From Diphasiastrum complanatum (taxonomy: Eukaryota > Streptophyta > Lycopodiopsida > Lycopodiales > Lycopodiaceae), in NCBI GenBank assembly GCA_029204225.1, contig MU832262.1, forward strand, positions 1 through 64,000: DNA of 64,000 nucleotides, written 5' to 3'. Shown here piece by piece: positions 21,084 to 33,559 of this stretch. Position 1 is the first letter of the stretch. Each line of letters begins with the position of its first letter. A program made the translations under genes and the position numbers. A model generated the notes under the pieces. The model did no database searches, had not been told where the DNA came from, and saw only the letters and a list, made by a program, of their open reading frames with translations.

Positions 21084-22199
21084 CACACTACAAGTGTCAA
21101 GATTAGGTTTGATGAGTGACTAATTTCAAAGTGTTGGCATGAGGTCAAAGGACCAATCAAAAGAGAGATTTTCATGTATATGGTCCAATCAAATTAGAGG
21201 AGTCTTAAGTCACTCATGGATTATAATTTACAGTTTCCTATCAATAAGTTTTTTAAAGTCAATTTGTTAAGTGGTTTTAACTTCAAGACTAAATCAAATG
21301 TTTGTGCAATGAAGTAGACTACATAATAATTGGTTATTATTCTCTTGATGGCAAGCACTCCATGTTGCATTACAATATAAGTAGCTTGACATCTTATTCT
21401 AATTATACATGGTGACCAAAAATCATAATGCCAAAGAGACCCATTTTTCTTAAAGAAAAAAAATTTATAAAAAATTCTCCATATCTAAAATGCTCAATAA
21501 AAGTATATTATTATCTTAAATAAAAATCTATTTCAATTAAAAATCGTAACAATGTGGACTAGCACTTGAACCTTGACTCATTCTTCCTTCCACTTAGCTT
21601 CCATGGAAAAAATATTGTGGTACACAAAGTACACACATGTGAGTTGTGATTAGAGGTTAAAACCAAGGTTTTTGCAACCTTATAGTGACTTACACAAAGT
21701 TATATCAAGATCCACAAAGGTCTTCATCACTATCTATTTCACTCTCCTCACCAATGTCAATAATGCTTGGAAAAATTGTCTTGTCCGATTCACCAAGAAT
21801 AAAGCACTCAAGCTTGAGCTAAAAATCAACTTTCTCAGATCCAAACACTACTTCTAGACTCACTTAGGTCTAATTCACTCTCTCCTTGAGAGCTGATAAG
21901 GATCAAAAGAGATTTGAAGCCAGACTACTTGCCAATTTTTCACGCTATTGACTACTCTTGAGAAAATCAATGAGCACAAAGTAGATTGAACTTCTCAACC
22001 CTCCCTAAGTTCTTTTCCAGAATTTTGCCACTAGAAACTTACTTGAAATGCACAAAGATTCAAGTAGCAAGATCCCCTTGATCTTGATTCAAAACAACTT
22101 TTTTTCTTTTGGAAGGTCTCTACAAAACAAAGCTCAAGAAAATTGGTTTTGATTCGAACCTAGAAACTCACAAAGGCTTCACTTGTCTTGATTACCTCA
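21084..22199. other. Intergenic or copia leader, weakly assigned
   Basis: The last part (from about 21900) may belong to the leader of the copia copy whose 5' LTR starts at 22712. No coding signal was seen. Confidence 0.35.
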
Positions 22200-22711
22200 A
22201 ATTTGACTTTTAGCCCTATCTTTGGACTTCTAATCACAGTTTAGATGAGATTCTATCAAAGACTTATGAAATCCTATCAATTTTCACCATTTTTGGACAA
22301 AAACATGACTAAATCTCACAAAAACTTCTCGATGTACTTTCAAGACCTGTAAAAAAAATTTAGAGGACCTGACTTTAGCCTAGATTAATTAGATCTCATG
22401 ATATGTCAAATCTAATCAATGGCACTCACACTTGGTGGCTTTTGCTAAGATTAGCACCAAAAATCTCATCAAGAACTCAAAAATTGAATTCTTAGTGATC
22501 AAATGAATATCATGTAATAAATGCAGGTTCAGAGGTGACCACACGTGTGAAAAGTGTAGATTTGTATCCCTACCAAGTTTGGAATCAAAGTCCCTCACCA
22601 AAATCAAGATTCTAGCTCGCCCTCTCAATACTAGTTTTTAGCACCAAAACTTGCTAAAATGGATTTGCTTTTGATCAATGTCTTATGCTCTTGTACTTGG
22701 CTCTGATACCA
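22200..22711 (-). mobile_element. copia leader (5' UTR) with primer-binding site, second element copy
   Basis: This segment matches, in order, the leader of the large copia element at 30840-31290 (GATGTACTTTC(A)AGACCTG, TTAGCCTAGATTAATT, GCACCAAAAAT and GGTTCAGAG motifs). At 22700-22711, GCTCTGATACCA is the complement of the PBS TGGTATCAGAGC and abuts the LTR. The element therefore points left (minus strand), and its coding part has been lost. Confidence 0.75.
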
Positions 22712-23143
22712 TGTGAAATTATTGTTGTACTTTAGGACCATAAATGGATTCACAAAAGATCCACAAGAGTAATTGGGTGCCTGCTTTACAACCTATCAAA
22801 AAACTAGACACAAAAAAATTGATCTAGATTGGCAATTTGACAATCAACAAGCAAGAACAATCAATATCATTGATCAATCACTGAATCCAGCATGGCACAT
22901 GTGTACTATAGGCTATAGTACGTCCTGCAAGCTGAGAAACAAGTACAGATTGATTTGGTTGCATTTGCATCACAAAAACTTAATGTACAATGTGGAGTAG
23001 CTCGAGATTGCCAATGAGCTCCAAAAATAATCTATCTTCTCACTATGGGAGCTTGGAATACATAGCAAATGTGACTTCCTTTGTGAAGTTAGGTGGATTT
23101 CCAGCATGCAATAAGGAAGCTAACTTGGCTCTCTTGCCCTATT
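22712..23143 (-). repeat. 5' LTR (truncated) of the copia family
   Basis: Starts TGTGAAATTATTG directly at the PBS and carries the family marker TTTAGGACCATAAATGGAT. Similarity to the complete LTR at 48746-49446 stops near 23143, after AATAAGGAAG. Confidence 0.75.
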
Positions 23144-26100
23144 TTTATTTATATTGTTATATGGAGACATTCAGGACTTTTGAATCTGTTTGCACGTTTA
23201 TTCATTGTTCAATTTGCGTTGCCAATAGACTACATACTTTGTAGAGAAGAATGTAGATGCAAGCCATCAGTTTGGATTTTTTAATATTTATGATAGACAA
23301 CAGTTGTCTAAATAGGTAAACCTTTTGCAAATGGGTTATTGTTGTAAGGTGGAACATAGTATGCAAGTGCTTCAAACATATTCACTAATTAGGAAGTCTA
23401 GATATGAACTTTGTACAAGCCAATATATCCTCCCCCTTAATATACTCATGACTTTATTAATATATTTATGCTAGGGAAAAAGCTATTATACTCAAAAAAA
23501 TTATTGCATTTAGAAGACAATTTATCTTTTCTCTTGTCGAATTTACACATAACAATGAAGATATAAACAAAAGATATAATGTACTTTTTGAAGAAAATCA
23601 AAAGTTTGACACCTAGAAGTTCTAACAAGTGCATGTTGTTGTTTTTTTTTTTGGATTCATCACGTTTTGATAAAGTCTCATTGTCTTTGTCTACGACTAG
23701 ATTCGTTTGTATTGAGTAGGACATAGATATTTTGCAAATTATCTATTTTGTAAACTCAACGTCATCTTACACCCTAGGGATGTGATCAGCAAGGTTTGAT
23801 AGGAGATTGTCTACATATATAAGGTAAGAATCCATTATCACTATCCATATCATCCTAGTTTGCTCCTAGATTATGTACCTAGGTATGGTGAACTTTCATT
23901 ATCACTTTAAATCAAATTGAGATCACCTTGAATTTTTTTTTATGCTGATCTAGTTGCATAAATTTGTGTGAGTACAAAATGTAGTATATCCCTTATGATG
24001 ATATTATGGCCTACTTGACACTATAATATTTTGCACACAATCAAGTACATGTAGAGGCATACACTACATGGTTATGTAAGGCCTTCATATTCTATTTGAA
24101 TTCTAGTTTTGTTGATTGTTTAGTCAAGATATTTATGTTAGTATAACTTAGAGGATCAAGTAGTAGAGATAGGACATAATTGGTATCAATAAAACATCAG
24201 GTGGGATAATTTGTAAGCACACATGTTATTTTGTAATGTTAAGAGCTAATCAAATTTATTGAATATAAACAAAGCTATATTTATGTATAGTAAGAATTGA
24301 AGGAATGAAACTTGCTAGTTCTCATAAATTGTTCTTATATTATATATATCAGTTGCACTTTTAATAAGTTTATTCAATTCATCTTTGATCATATACTTCA
24401 ACTATGATTCATCATTTCCCAAAGCAACGTATGAAATCATAGGCAATTGGAGAGTAAGCCTACCAATGAAAGAAGAAGCCACATAAGATACAAGGGGTAC
24501 ATCAATTGAGCAAGATATTTAAGATTACTAGTTATCAATTGAGCACACAATATTGACCTTAACTTTATGTGAGAAATAAAACTATAAAGGTACACCACTA
24601 GCACCGACTTCATGTGAGATATTAGTAGAACACCAAAAGGGTTTGGTAGGGTTAATCTAGTAAAAGACAAGCCTATATTCGTGGATGAAGAACATCTCAC
24701 ACAAATTTTGTGCCACACTTAAATGGCACAAAGCAACACCCAATCCAGTGGATGATAGTGCACATAAAGCGCAGTTGCGGGCCACAAACTCATCCCCACT
24801 GTTGGAAAGAGGTGATAAGATGAAAGAAAATAATTCGACAAAGTCGAAGTAGATAGACGACCTCATCGAGTGTGGTGGAAGAAACCTTCTTTCTTGTGCA
24901 TGACTACGCCTATCAATATTGAACAAAAGTAGTGATAGAAATCACGTTCAATCTTTAGCAACTAACTTTGAAATCGCTAGCAACTAAGTGATTACGTAGC
25001 CAAACATAAAGCATTGAATTATCAGACAAATAATAAGAGATTATCGATTACAAAAGAATTACAGAAATTTATACATACTTATATGATATTGAATGCAATA
25101 AATGATAGATTGATTTAGTGAAAGAAACAAATCAGAATGGAAATGAGCACAAAGGAATTGCGGATCAAAGTCGCGTGCTCTAAGCTATCTCTGAGTAACT
25201 GTAACTTTGTCTGAATTAAGCACTTCCACTAATAAGCAGTAAGCGCAATAGCAAACTCTAAATCAACTCTAAAGAACTGAGCTAGAATGCTCAAGATTGT
25301 TCAAGCTTGAAAACTTGTGTTAACAACTGTGCAAACACAGAGAAAATATTAAAAAATAAATAAATAAAACTCCTTGGCATGTGTTTTGTAAGCCCACATG
25401 TGAGTATTTGCCAATAAACTTCTACTATGGCATGTGTTTTGTAAGTCCATGGGTAGAAGCTTAAAATAATAAAATAACTTAAACTTAGGATTAGAACTTA
25501 GACTCAAGAAACTTAAGCTTAGAAATATTTGTCTTAAGTTATCTTAAGTTTCAAAGTTAGAAACTTTTAAAGTTCTAAGTCCTAAGTTAGGAGTTCTAGA
25601 ATGGCTAGCTTTAAATTAATCCCATAAATTAGTGAATACTTATGGAAGACTCTCCTTGCTATAAAAGGAGAGGTATTTGCCATGTACACAACACTTTTGA
25701 GATTAAGCTATCTTGCTATTATTTGGAGAATTATCTTTCCATTTATTTTGTGTTCCCATTGGAAGGTGCATAGCTTGAGGGAAGGTGCTTGGGCCTCCTC
25801 TTGTCTCCTTTCATTGGTTTTTATTGTGGCATGCTTCTAATTGTTTATTGTTTAGTGTTAGCCACAATCTATTATTTCTATTTCCCTTTTGGGTGTTAAT
25901 TTAGATGTGTAGAGCCTTTTTTGGCTCTCTTGTCATACCTCACTTGATCTTGTTGAGTTGTTGGTCTCTCCTCCTACAACAATATCCAAAACATCATTCA
26001 TGTCAAGAAGTGATTCCATCCTCACTTTCCACTATGAGTAGTTACTTAAGGTAAGCCTATCATTGCCTTCCAACATGAATCCACCACTTGTAGCCACGTT

Positions 26101-26658
26101 GCAATGACTTGATCAAAGCATGCATCTTATGGAACCTGGCCAATGCTCTCCCCTCTCTGCTCAATATTTTCAATGGTGCTAGGAGGCTTCTATGAGCAAC
26201 CTATTTACTTCGGCCCCCTTCCGCACTTTTGTCATCTTGTTGTTATGTCCATGACCAATAAATAGGATACAATATACTCCTAGTCTTGAATACACGGTAC
26301 TCCAGAAAAAAAAGCTGTTAGTTGTGCCATGTCATACTGGACGTGACCCGAAAGTAACTAATATTCTTGTGAGTCCCAAAACACACTAAATGGAGTTTAG
26401 ACAAGGTATGAGACAGTGTATGCATGTGTAGAGTTATCAATAGCAATTCTATGAATAGTTGGTTCATGCTTAGGACTCTATTCTAGGTGAATCTATGTAT
26501 CAAAAACTTAGGGCTATGCATGGCTATGTGCCCAGGATGCTTTTGGCTCTATATATTGGGTCCAAACTCGCCCTACTCCTCATTATGGTTGTGGATTCAT
26601 TGCTAGGCTCTCACTCTACATTCATGCTTCTTGTTCCTTGGCTTGCGGGTGAGGCTTT
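23144..26658. other. Intergenic, with a foldback at 25482-25588
   Basis: A near-perfect 18-20 bp inverted pair (25482-25499 and 25569-25588, AACTTAGGA(T/C)..AGAACTT) can form a long hairpin. A short direct duplication (GGCATGTGTTTTGTAAG(C/T)CC) lies at 25376 and 25432. No gene was recognised. Confidence 0.45.
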
Positions 26659-27339
26659 TGTGAAAAGTGTAGTACTAAGGACCATAAATGGATCTTTGAA
26701 TGATCCACAAGGTTGATTGTGTGCTTGTTAAACAATCTATCAGATACTAGTCATCAGAAAACAAGATCTAGTTTAGCAGCTTGATATAAAACAAGTAGAG
26801 ACAATCAGGAACTTGATCATAAACTGTAATTCGAGTTTTCACGTGTGAAGATCAAGCTGTAGTACGGCCTGTAGACAGAGTTTGAAGTGTGCCAAAGCTT
26901 GGTTTCATTGGAATCAATAGCAATCACAATACATAGAGAGAAAATCCGTGAGGCTCCAAAAAGTTTCTATCTTCACACTATGGAAAACGAGAATACATAG
27001 TAAAAGACACTTCCTTTGCAAAGTTAGGTGAAAATACAACATGTAGTAAGGAAGTAGACTCAACTTTCTTGCCCTAATGTGAAAACCCTAGCCTAGATCC
27101 AAGAGTCATGCTTGGTAGGTGCATGGTAGGTACAAATATCATTATAAATCAAGGTCTAGATCCTAGAAAGAAAGAATCACTTTTAAATGGACACAACCAC
27201 TCTTCTTGAATCATGGTAACCTACCTTAGGTGTGGATTTACAAGTGACACTTTGGCCATTCAAGTGACTAACAAAAATTATTGACAAAATGTACAATATT
27301 CTACATGGCTAGATTTGCCAATGTAGGCAATTTTTCACA
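26659..27339 (-). repeat. 3' LTR of the copia element
   Basis: 681 bp from TGTGAA (26659) to TTCACA (27339), the same 6-bp inverted ends as the solo LTR at 48746. The adjacent minus-strand sequence GAGGAGGAG, immediately before TGTGAA, is a good polypurine tract. The family marker GGACCATAAATGGATC lies near the left end. Confidence 0.85.
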
Positions 27340-28102
27340 CTCCTCCTCAAATCTAGCCTTGGAAACAACAACACTTTTATCAATCACTCCAATTGAAGAT
27401 CTAAGCTTGACAAATGAATCTTTAGGTAAATATTTAGTAAACAAATCAGCCAAGCAACTTGATGATGACACATGTTGGAGCTTGATCTCTTTGGCTTGCA
27501 CTTTCTCCCTCACGAAATGATGAGCAATCTCGATGTGTTTGCTCCTTGCATGGAATGTAGGATTAGTTGCAAGTGATTGGGCTGATTGGTTGTCATAGTA
27601 GATGATAGGAATCTTTTTCTCCATGACATGAAGCTCCACCAATAGCCTTTTGAGCCACAAGACCTCCTTGCATGTTGATGTCAAGGCCTTGTATTCGGAT
27701 TCTGTTGAAGATAAGGAGATGGTATCTTGCTTTTTGGAAAGCCATGATACTACTTCTTCACATAGAAAGGTGGCAAAAGCACTTGTTGATCTTCTATCCA
27801 CTTTGTCACCTGGCTCTTAACCCAAGATTAGTCCCTCTATAGAAAATGCCAAAATTCTTAGTAGATGAGATGTACCTAAGAACTCTTTTGGCCATCTTCC
27901 AATGTGAAACTAGAGGACTTTGCATGATTTGACTTAACTTTCCAACACTATAACTAAGATCAGGTCTAGCTATAGTTAAATAAATCAAGGAGCCAATAAG
28001 CCTTCTATATAATGTGATATCCTCAAAGGATGCTTCATCACCATCAATAGATGCTTTTACATGTTGCTCCATTGGTATCTCAATGTCTTTACAATTCTTC
28101 AT
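27301..28102 (-). pseudogene. copia RNase H, overlapping the 3' LTR
   Basis: 28102-27806 reads the RT/RNase H connection (LYRRLIGSLIYLTIARPDLS). 27801-27301 reads the RNase H domain with LSSTESEYKALTSTCKEVLW, YYDNQSAQSLATNPTFHARS, KHIEIAHHFVREKV and LADLFTKYLPKDSF. The stop codon at 27301 lies about 38 bp inside the LTR (which ends at 27339), so pol overlaps the LTR. Confidence 0.88.
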
Positions 28103-28174
28103 TCCAAATCTATCTAGGATGGATGTAGCTTATTAAGATTGACAAATAAAGCTAAAATCACATCCTCTAATAAC

Positions 28175-28837
28175 CTATATTCCAAGAATGAAGCTTAATA
28201 GGCCGAGATCTGCCATCTTAAACACTTTTGCTAAAGCAATTTTTACATCTTTAATTCCATCTAGATCATTACCACTCAAGATAATGTCATCTACATACAA
28301 AACAAGAATAATGATCATGTCATCATGAAATCTTATGTACAATGATGGATCATAGGCACTCATTACAAAATTGATGGAAATGAGAAAAGAGTTTAGCCTA
28401 GAGTACCGTGCTCTAGGTGCTTGCTTGAGCCCATAAAGGCTCTTCTTCAAGAAACACACCTTTCCTTCATGCTTTGCATTGATGAAGCCCTCGGATTGGC
28501 TCACGTAGATCTCTTTCTCCAAGTAACCATTGAGGAATGCATTTGTGAAATCAAGTTGGAATAGCTCCCGATTGAAGATTGTAGCAAGACTAATGATCAA
28601 CTTGATAGTAACAAGCTTAGCCATAGGAGCAAAAGTCTCATCATAATCAATGCCTTTGGTTTGTAAAAAACCTTTGGCTACAAGCCTAGCTTTATGCTTA
28701 CTTATTGATCCATCTTGATTATACTTCAATCTAAATACCCACTTGCAATCAAGATGTTTCTTCCCTTGAGGAAGATCCACAAGATCCCAAGTATGATTCT
28801 CAATGAGAGCATCATACTCTACTTGCATAGCATCCAT
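28175..28837 (-). pseudogene. copia reverse transcriptase
   Basis: 220 uninterrupted codons. The segments LDCKWVFRLKYNQDGSISKH, KARLVAKGFLQTKGIDYDET, QLDFTNAFLNGYLEKEIYVS, KKSLYGLKQAPRARY and LVLYVDDIILSG cover the fingers and palm. The catalytic Y-V-D-D is intact. A stop after FILGI separates it from the RNase H part. Confidence 0.9.
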
Positions 28838-28849
28838 CCAACTTTTAGA

Positions 28850-29775
28850 TTAACAAGCATTTTCATAGCATGTTGGCTCATCTAACATTGAAGTAAGAAA
28901 GGTGTAAGATGTGAAAGATGATGAGCCTTCCCTTTGATCACCTTGACCATCATAGGTGAGCCTCAATGGCTCGGTCCTTGCCCTTGTAGTTAAGGCCTTA
29001 GCACACTCACAAAGAGATCTATTCCTTCTCTCACTCACTCCATTTTGTTGAGGAGTTTATGGACATGACAATTCCCTCTTTATGCCATTAGAACTACAAA
29101 AGTCAATCAACTTATTGGAGATATATTCACCTCCATTATCACTCCTTAATATCTTAATATTGGTAATAAGTTGATTTTCTACCAAAGTCTTGAACTTTAC
29201 AAAAGAATCAAACACCATAGATTTGCTAGACAAGAGGTACATCCAACAATATCTAGAATAGTCATCAATGAAGATTACATAATACTTGGCACCACCATTA
29301 GGCTCTTGTCAAAAGCTATGAACATCCGAATGTATGAGTTCAAGAGGAGAGCTTGATCTTGATGTAGATCTTGAGAAGGGTAGTTTGTGAGCCTTTGAGA
29401 GGCTTCATGCTTCACATCTCTTCCCACACTTTGACAAATGCTTGGGGAGTCCAACTACAAGCTCCTTTGTAACCATAGATTCCATGGCTTTGAAGTTGGG
29501 GTGGCCCAACCTTTTGTGCCATAGGTCCACCTTTGATAACTCCACCTTTGCCAAGTTAACACTCTCCACTACAATATTAGCATCAAGCTTAAACAATCTC
29601 CTTGCTTAAAGCCTTTGGCTATACATTCATCATTTCTAAGGATGGAACAAATTCCATGCCTAAATTGTACATCAAGGCCATTATCCATTAATTGGCCAAC
29701 ACTAAGCAAATTCTTGGTTAACTGAACATAAAGAGCATTCTCAAGATTCATCCTTTTGGATGATCCAACATACAA
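28850..29775 (-). pseudogene. copia integrase, truncated at its C-terminus
   Basis: 29775-29405 holds the linker and the pre-integrase domain (DLWHKRLGHPNFKAMESMV). After a stop near 29405 the core continues: YVIFIDDYSRYCWMYLLSSK (first Asp), ILRSDNGGEYISNKLIDF (second Asp), then TPQQNGVSERRNRSLCE (Glu helix). Directly after CECAKAL the sequence jumps to an unrelated polar stretch and then to the start of RT. The integrase C-terminal domain (around 200 or more residues in family members) has therefore been deleted. Confidence 0.85.
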
Positions 29776-29945
29776 TGGAATGGTTCTCCACTTATCTTAC
29801 ATTCTTGACTACTTGCAGTATAGATTGATCTATGTAAATCATTGTAAGAAAGTAAAGTGGGGAAAATGTCCTTTTGATATGTCATGTGGGAACTAGCCCC
29901 ACTATCAATCCACCAAGAATCATTGGTATTGCTCTTGGATGATGG
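29776..29945 (-). pseudogene. copia protease
   Basis: Reads NDSWWIDSGASSHMTYQKDI, with the catalytic D-S-G-A and the preceding Trp-Trp-Ile, then SYNDLHRSIYTASSQEC. Frame breaks follow on the way to the integrase segment. Confidence 0.8.
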
Positions 29946-30828
29946 TTTTTGGAAACCATCAAGGATGACTCTTCTTCATCCTCCTCCTCTTGATGTGCAA
30001 TGTTGCTCTGTTTGGTCTCTTTTGCCTTCTTCTTCTTGAGACATTCTGATGCAAAATGTTCTTTCTTTCCACAGAAAAAACATTTGTACTTGGACTTGTC
30101 TTTGACCTTGCCCTTTGAGCTTGAAGCCTCCTCCTCCTCCTTGGTCTCCTTGAAGTGTTTCTTCTTGTCATTGGTCTTTTTCTTGTCTTTGAATGAGAAA
30201 TTAGCTTTCTCATCACCATCCTGCAGAGAAATAGCATTCATTCTTGCATTGGTGTGCATCTTCTACACTCTTCAGCCACTAATACATTGTGAAGCTTTTC
30301 TATAGTGGACAAAGTGTCTTGGATTGCAAAGCTTTGGACCAAATTTGAAAAGTCACTCCCAAGACCATTAAGGACAATCTGAACAAGCTCACCATCTTGA
30401 ATCTTCTCTCCAATTGAAGCTAACTCCCTATTGAGAGACTTGATTATGAGCACATAAGCCTGTGCACTCTCATCACTCCTCTTTATGCTTTGTAGAATTT
30501 GATTCCTAAGCATGATAACCCTCGAAGTGTTACTAGACTCATAGATTGATTTTGAAGATTCCCAAGCCTCTTTAGCACTAGTACAAGCTGATACTTCTCT
30601 CAGTAAATCACTGCTTACATTCGTCTTCACACAGTGAAGTACAAGCCTAGATCTTCTCTTGTATTTAACTAACTCCTGTGCACCTAGAGGTTCATCTTCA
30701 TCATCAATTAGAAACTCATAAAGATCCTGGAACACCATGAGTGACTCCATCCTCACTTTCCAAGTAGCATAATTGGTAGAATTTAACCTTTCACTAGCTT
30801 CTAGAAGGTATGCTCCAGCAGATGCCAT
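29882..30828 (-). pseudogene. copia gag with CCHC knuckle
   Basis: The UBN2-type capsid domain is open for 196 codons from ATG 30828 (MASAGAYLLEASERLNSTNY). It contains KEAWESSKSIYESS, LRNQILQSIKRSDESAQAYV and VLNGLGSDFSNLVQSF. Near 30250 the frame slips by one, and the nucleocapsid part continues (30259-29882) as a Lys/Glu-rich stretch with CFFCGKKEHFASEC (C-x2-C-x4-H-x4-C). Only that single frameshift breaks it. Confidence 0.88.
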
Positions 30829-31290
30829 CTTACTAGTAAAATTCTACCCACAAGATATAGATTTGGTTGAACTTGAATCTCACAGAGGTTTCTAACTTGC
30901 AGTCTTTCACTCAAATGTTGACTTCTAATCCAACAGATGGACTTGTAATCACAGTCCTATCACTCCCTCACAAAGCTGGAATGAAGATAAGATGAAGTGA
31001 AAACTACTCTCAAGCAAATCTTGCCAATCTTGCTATTTTTGGGCAATAGAATGACTCTATCTCTCTCTTTGATTTGATGTACTTTCTAGACCTGGTTTCC
31101 ACTTTAAGAAGGTCTGAATTCAGCCTAGATTAATTCTCATGAATCAAATGCAAAACTAATTAATGACAAATGTTCTTGGTAGCTTATCCTAGGATGTGCA
31201 CCAAAAATTACATCAAATTGACACAAGATGAAATTACAATGATCCAATGAATATGGGAGTTTAAATGATGGTTCAGAGTTGTCCATTCGA

Positions 31291-31540
31291 ACTACATCAC
31301 TATAGTGATGCAAATTGGACGAGCTGCAAAGATGACAACAAGTCCATAACTAGAGGATGTACAATAGCGTGCGGAGCTGCAATTAACTGGATATGCAAAA
31401 AGCAAACCTTGGTGGCTCAATCCTCTTGAGAACCTGAATAAGTCGCAACTTCGAATAGTGACGTATCGTGATGACATGAAGGCCGCTCTATCTATAGTAT
31501 AGCCAGGCCATCATCTCACGGTCTTCCTCTGACTAAAGGG
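31291..31540. other. Junction between two elements
   Basis: Holds the perfect 16-bp palindrome CATCACTATAGTGATG at about 31297-31312, just past the end of copia leader similarity. Nothing else was recognised. Confidence 0.45.
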
Positions 31541-31595
31541 CTACGTTGGGATTGATCTTAATAGGATCCAAACCACGAGCCCAGAAACATTCTTG

Positions 31596-32706
31596 CTACA
31601 TTAGAAAGGCCATGGATTGGCAGTATTCGGCACTTTCTTGCACGCATAGATCGGCACTTGTCTTGTATTTGTGCCCAAAATCTAACAACTGTAGCCTCAG
31701 ATCATCCGGGGAGATTCTCTCTGAAATTCCCGTAATCACTGTCCAATTCACCAACTCAACCCGCGGTTTTCTGCCGGCCATGGATTTCTGCGTTTGAGTG
31801 GCATGTAGAATGGATCTATTCGCTTCCACGTCGGTGCCTTCAGGTACTCTTGGAGCCGCCTACTATCCTTTAGGATCTTGCTTCGCCATTCAGGTTGTGG
31901 TTGTAATGTCACAATGATCTCAGCCCTGGTGGAGTATTGGATTTGATCTATCTCCTCTTTGCCTCCCCTCATGTTGGGAGGATATTCCCTCTCGAATTTC
32001 TCTGATTCTTTGGTATCAACCATTTTCCCCTGGGCCTGGTAGGAGAAGCTGCCCTACATGGTTGTGGTGGCCTTGCTAGGTAATCATCCAAGGCCTTTGT
32101 GCCCGTATCTTTTTTATTTGCTGGCTCACCTATTGACGACTCAATTGTGCCCATGTCTTGCCTGGGTGAGAATCTTCTTGACTCTGATAGATCTGCCAGG
32201 AAGTCGTCATCACTCCCAATGTCCATGTTAACTTCTAAAAGGTCAGGGATGGAATGATCTGGAGAGAGAGGTGCAGGAATGACAGGTTCAGGAGGAGGTG
32301 GGTTTAACAAATTATATGCTGCATCGGGGGAGCGGAGTTGTTGAAGGAACTCGTCCCGTCGGGCTTTGTATGTGTCAGCTTTTGATGAGCCCATTATTCT
32401 GCTAGGAGGTGGTGGAGAAAGAGAAGATGAAGAAATAGGGTACGTTGGAATAAATGTTTCGAAAAAATTAAAAGTGGAATAAGATGAGGAATTAAAAGTG
32501 GGAGGGAGAAGGAGAAAAGCTCTGGAAGTAGCTTCGGCTCTCTGGCTACCCGATCCCGAGCTACCACTTGATGGTCGGGTTTGCCCGTCCTTATTGCCTG
32601 TTCCGTCATCTCCATCATCGTCCCGTGGTTTCTGTGAATGAGCGCATGCTTGGGCCTTGCACATCGTGTCCCACAACTGGTTCACCTTGTCCAAGACTTG
32701 TTGCAA
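31596..32706 (-). pseudogene. Unrecognised element protein, C-terminal half
   Basis: 245 open codons at 32706-31969 with a Ser/Pro-rich middle, followed by an acidic stretch (NMDIGSDDDFLADLSESRRF). In a shifted frame follow IVTLQPQPEWRSKILKDSRR and WKRIDPFYMPLKRR, then VELVNWTVITGISERISPDD. This shows a single coding region with frameshifts. No enzyme signature was seen. Confidence 0.4.
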
Positions 32707-33154
32707 GGCCTTCGTTGTATCTTCTAGTTGCTTCTAGGACTCCAGGATTATTTTGTTGCTTGGCCACAATATTTTCAAAGTTTCTTCTCTCGGCTTCCCG
32801 TTCTTGGATCAGCCGCACATACTTCTCCATCCGGATGGCTGAGGCCGATGGGGCCTGGAATTGTGTGTCCTCGGACTTTATTAGAGGGACACCAACTATC
32901 ATTGCACCCTACGATCCATCTCGTACTTGGTTGATTTGGACCATCTGGTGCTTCAGTTGCTGCTGGACTTCTTCCAAAGTGGTCTTTTGCTTAACCATCA
33001 CGGATCTGATTTCTTCTGTCCCTTTTTTCTTTTCTTTGGCCAGCTTATGTTGTTGTGCAATTTCTCGGTCTTGGTACTGGACCTTGTTCTCGAGCATTTG
33101 ATGCTGGCTTACCAACCAATGCATGTGGTAGCTTGCTTCAGATAGGTCGATCAT
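32615..33154 (-). pseudogene. Coiled-coil element protein, shared with the 53-kb locus
   Basis: Reads IDLSEASYHMHWLVSQHQML, then a long heptad-like K/E/Q-rich run (IAQQHKLAKEKKKGTEEI), a stop near 32909, and AMIVGVPLIKSEDTQFQAPS. The 52.9-53.3 kb copy has the corresponding LAETNYHLHWLF and GAMIVESPRMK. The role is unknown; scaffold or virion-associated proteins of retroelements often look like this. Confidence 0.5.
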
Positions 33155-33559
33155 TGAGCGCTTAGCTGCTTTGGAGAGCTTCTCAGGGTTAGTGAGGGTT
33201 GGGTACTAATCAGGGGTGTGAGCTGGTGAAGCTAATCCAAAAAATAAGCGTTGTGTAGGAAATGAAAATGGAGGTGGAGGGAGTGGAGGAATAATATTAG
33301 TAGCAATGGTGGTTGTTGTGGTGGTGGTTATTGGAGGGGTCAGACTTCTTCATGACTAATCTACCTTCTCTGGTTCGTCATCACTTATTTCCATCAGGTC
33401 CACAAAATCAAAATTTTGCGAGGTATCAAAGGTGTGGACTTGCTGGGCCTGTGGCTGTTGACCTTGTGGCTGCTGGGCCGCTTCTGTGTCTTGAGAACTC
33501 CCCAGTCCTCGCCCATGAAACAAATGCTGATGGTGATTTTGGCGACGTTGGCGTGGTTA

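Larger units (their letters stand above)
26659..31290 (-). mobile_element. Ty1/copia retrotransposon with internal deletion, minus strand
   Basis: Order on the minus strand: leader (31290-30840), gag, zinc knuckle, protease, integrase, reverse transcriptase, RNase H, PPT and 3' LTR (27339-26659). The 5' LTR is missing. The sequence changes abruptly near 31290. Integrase C-terminal and linker regions are deleted. Frameshifts and stops throughout make it non-autonomous. It belongs to the LTR family also found at 22.7, 48.7 and 59.2 kb. Confidence 0.9.
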
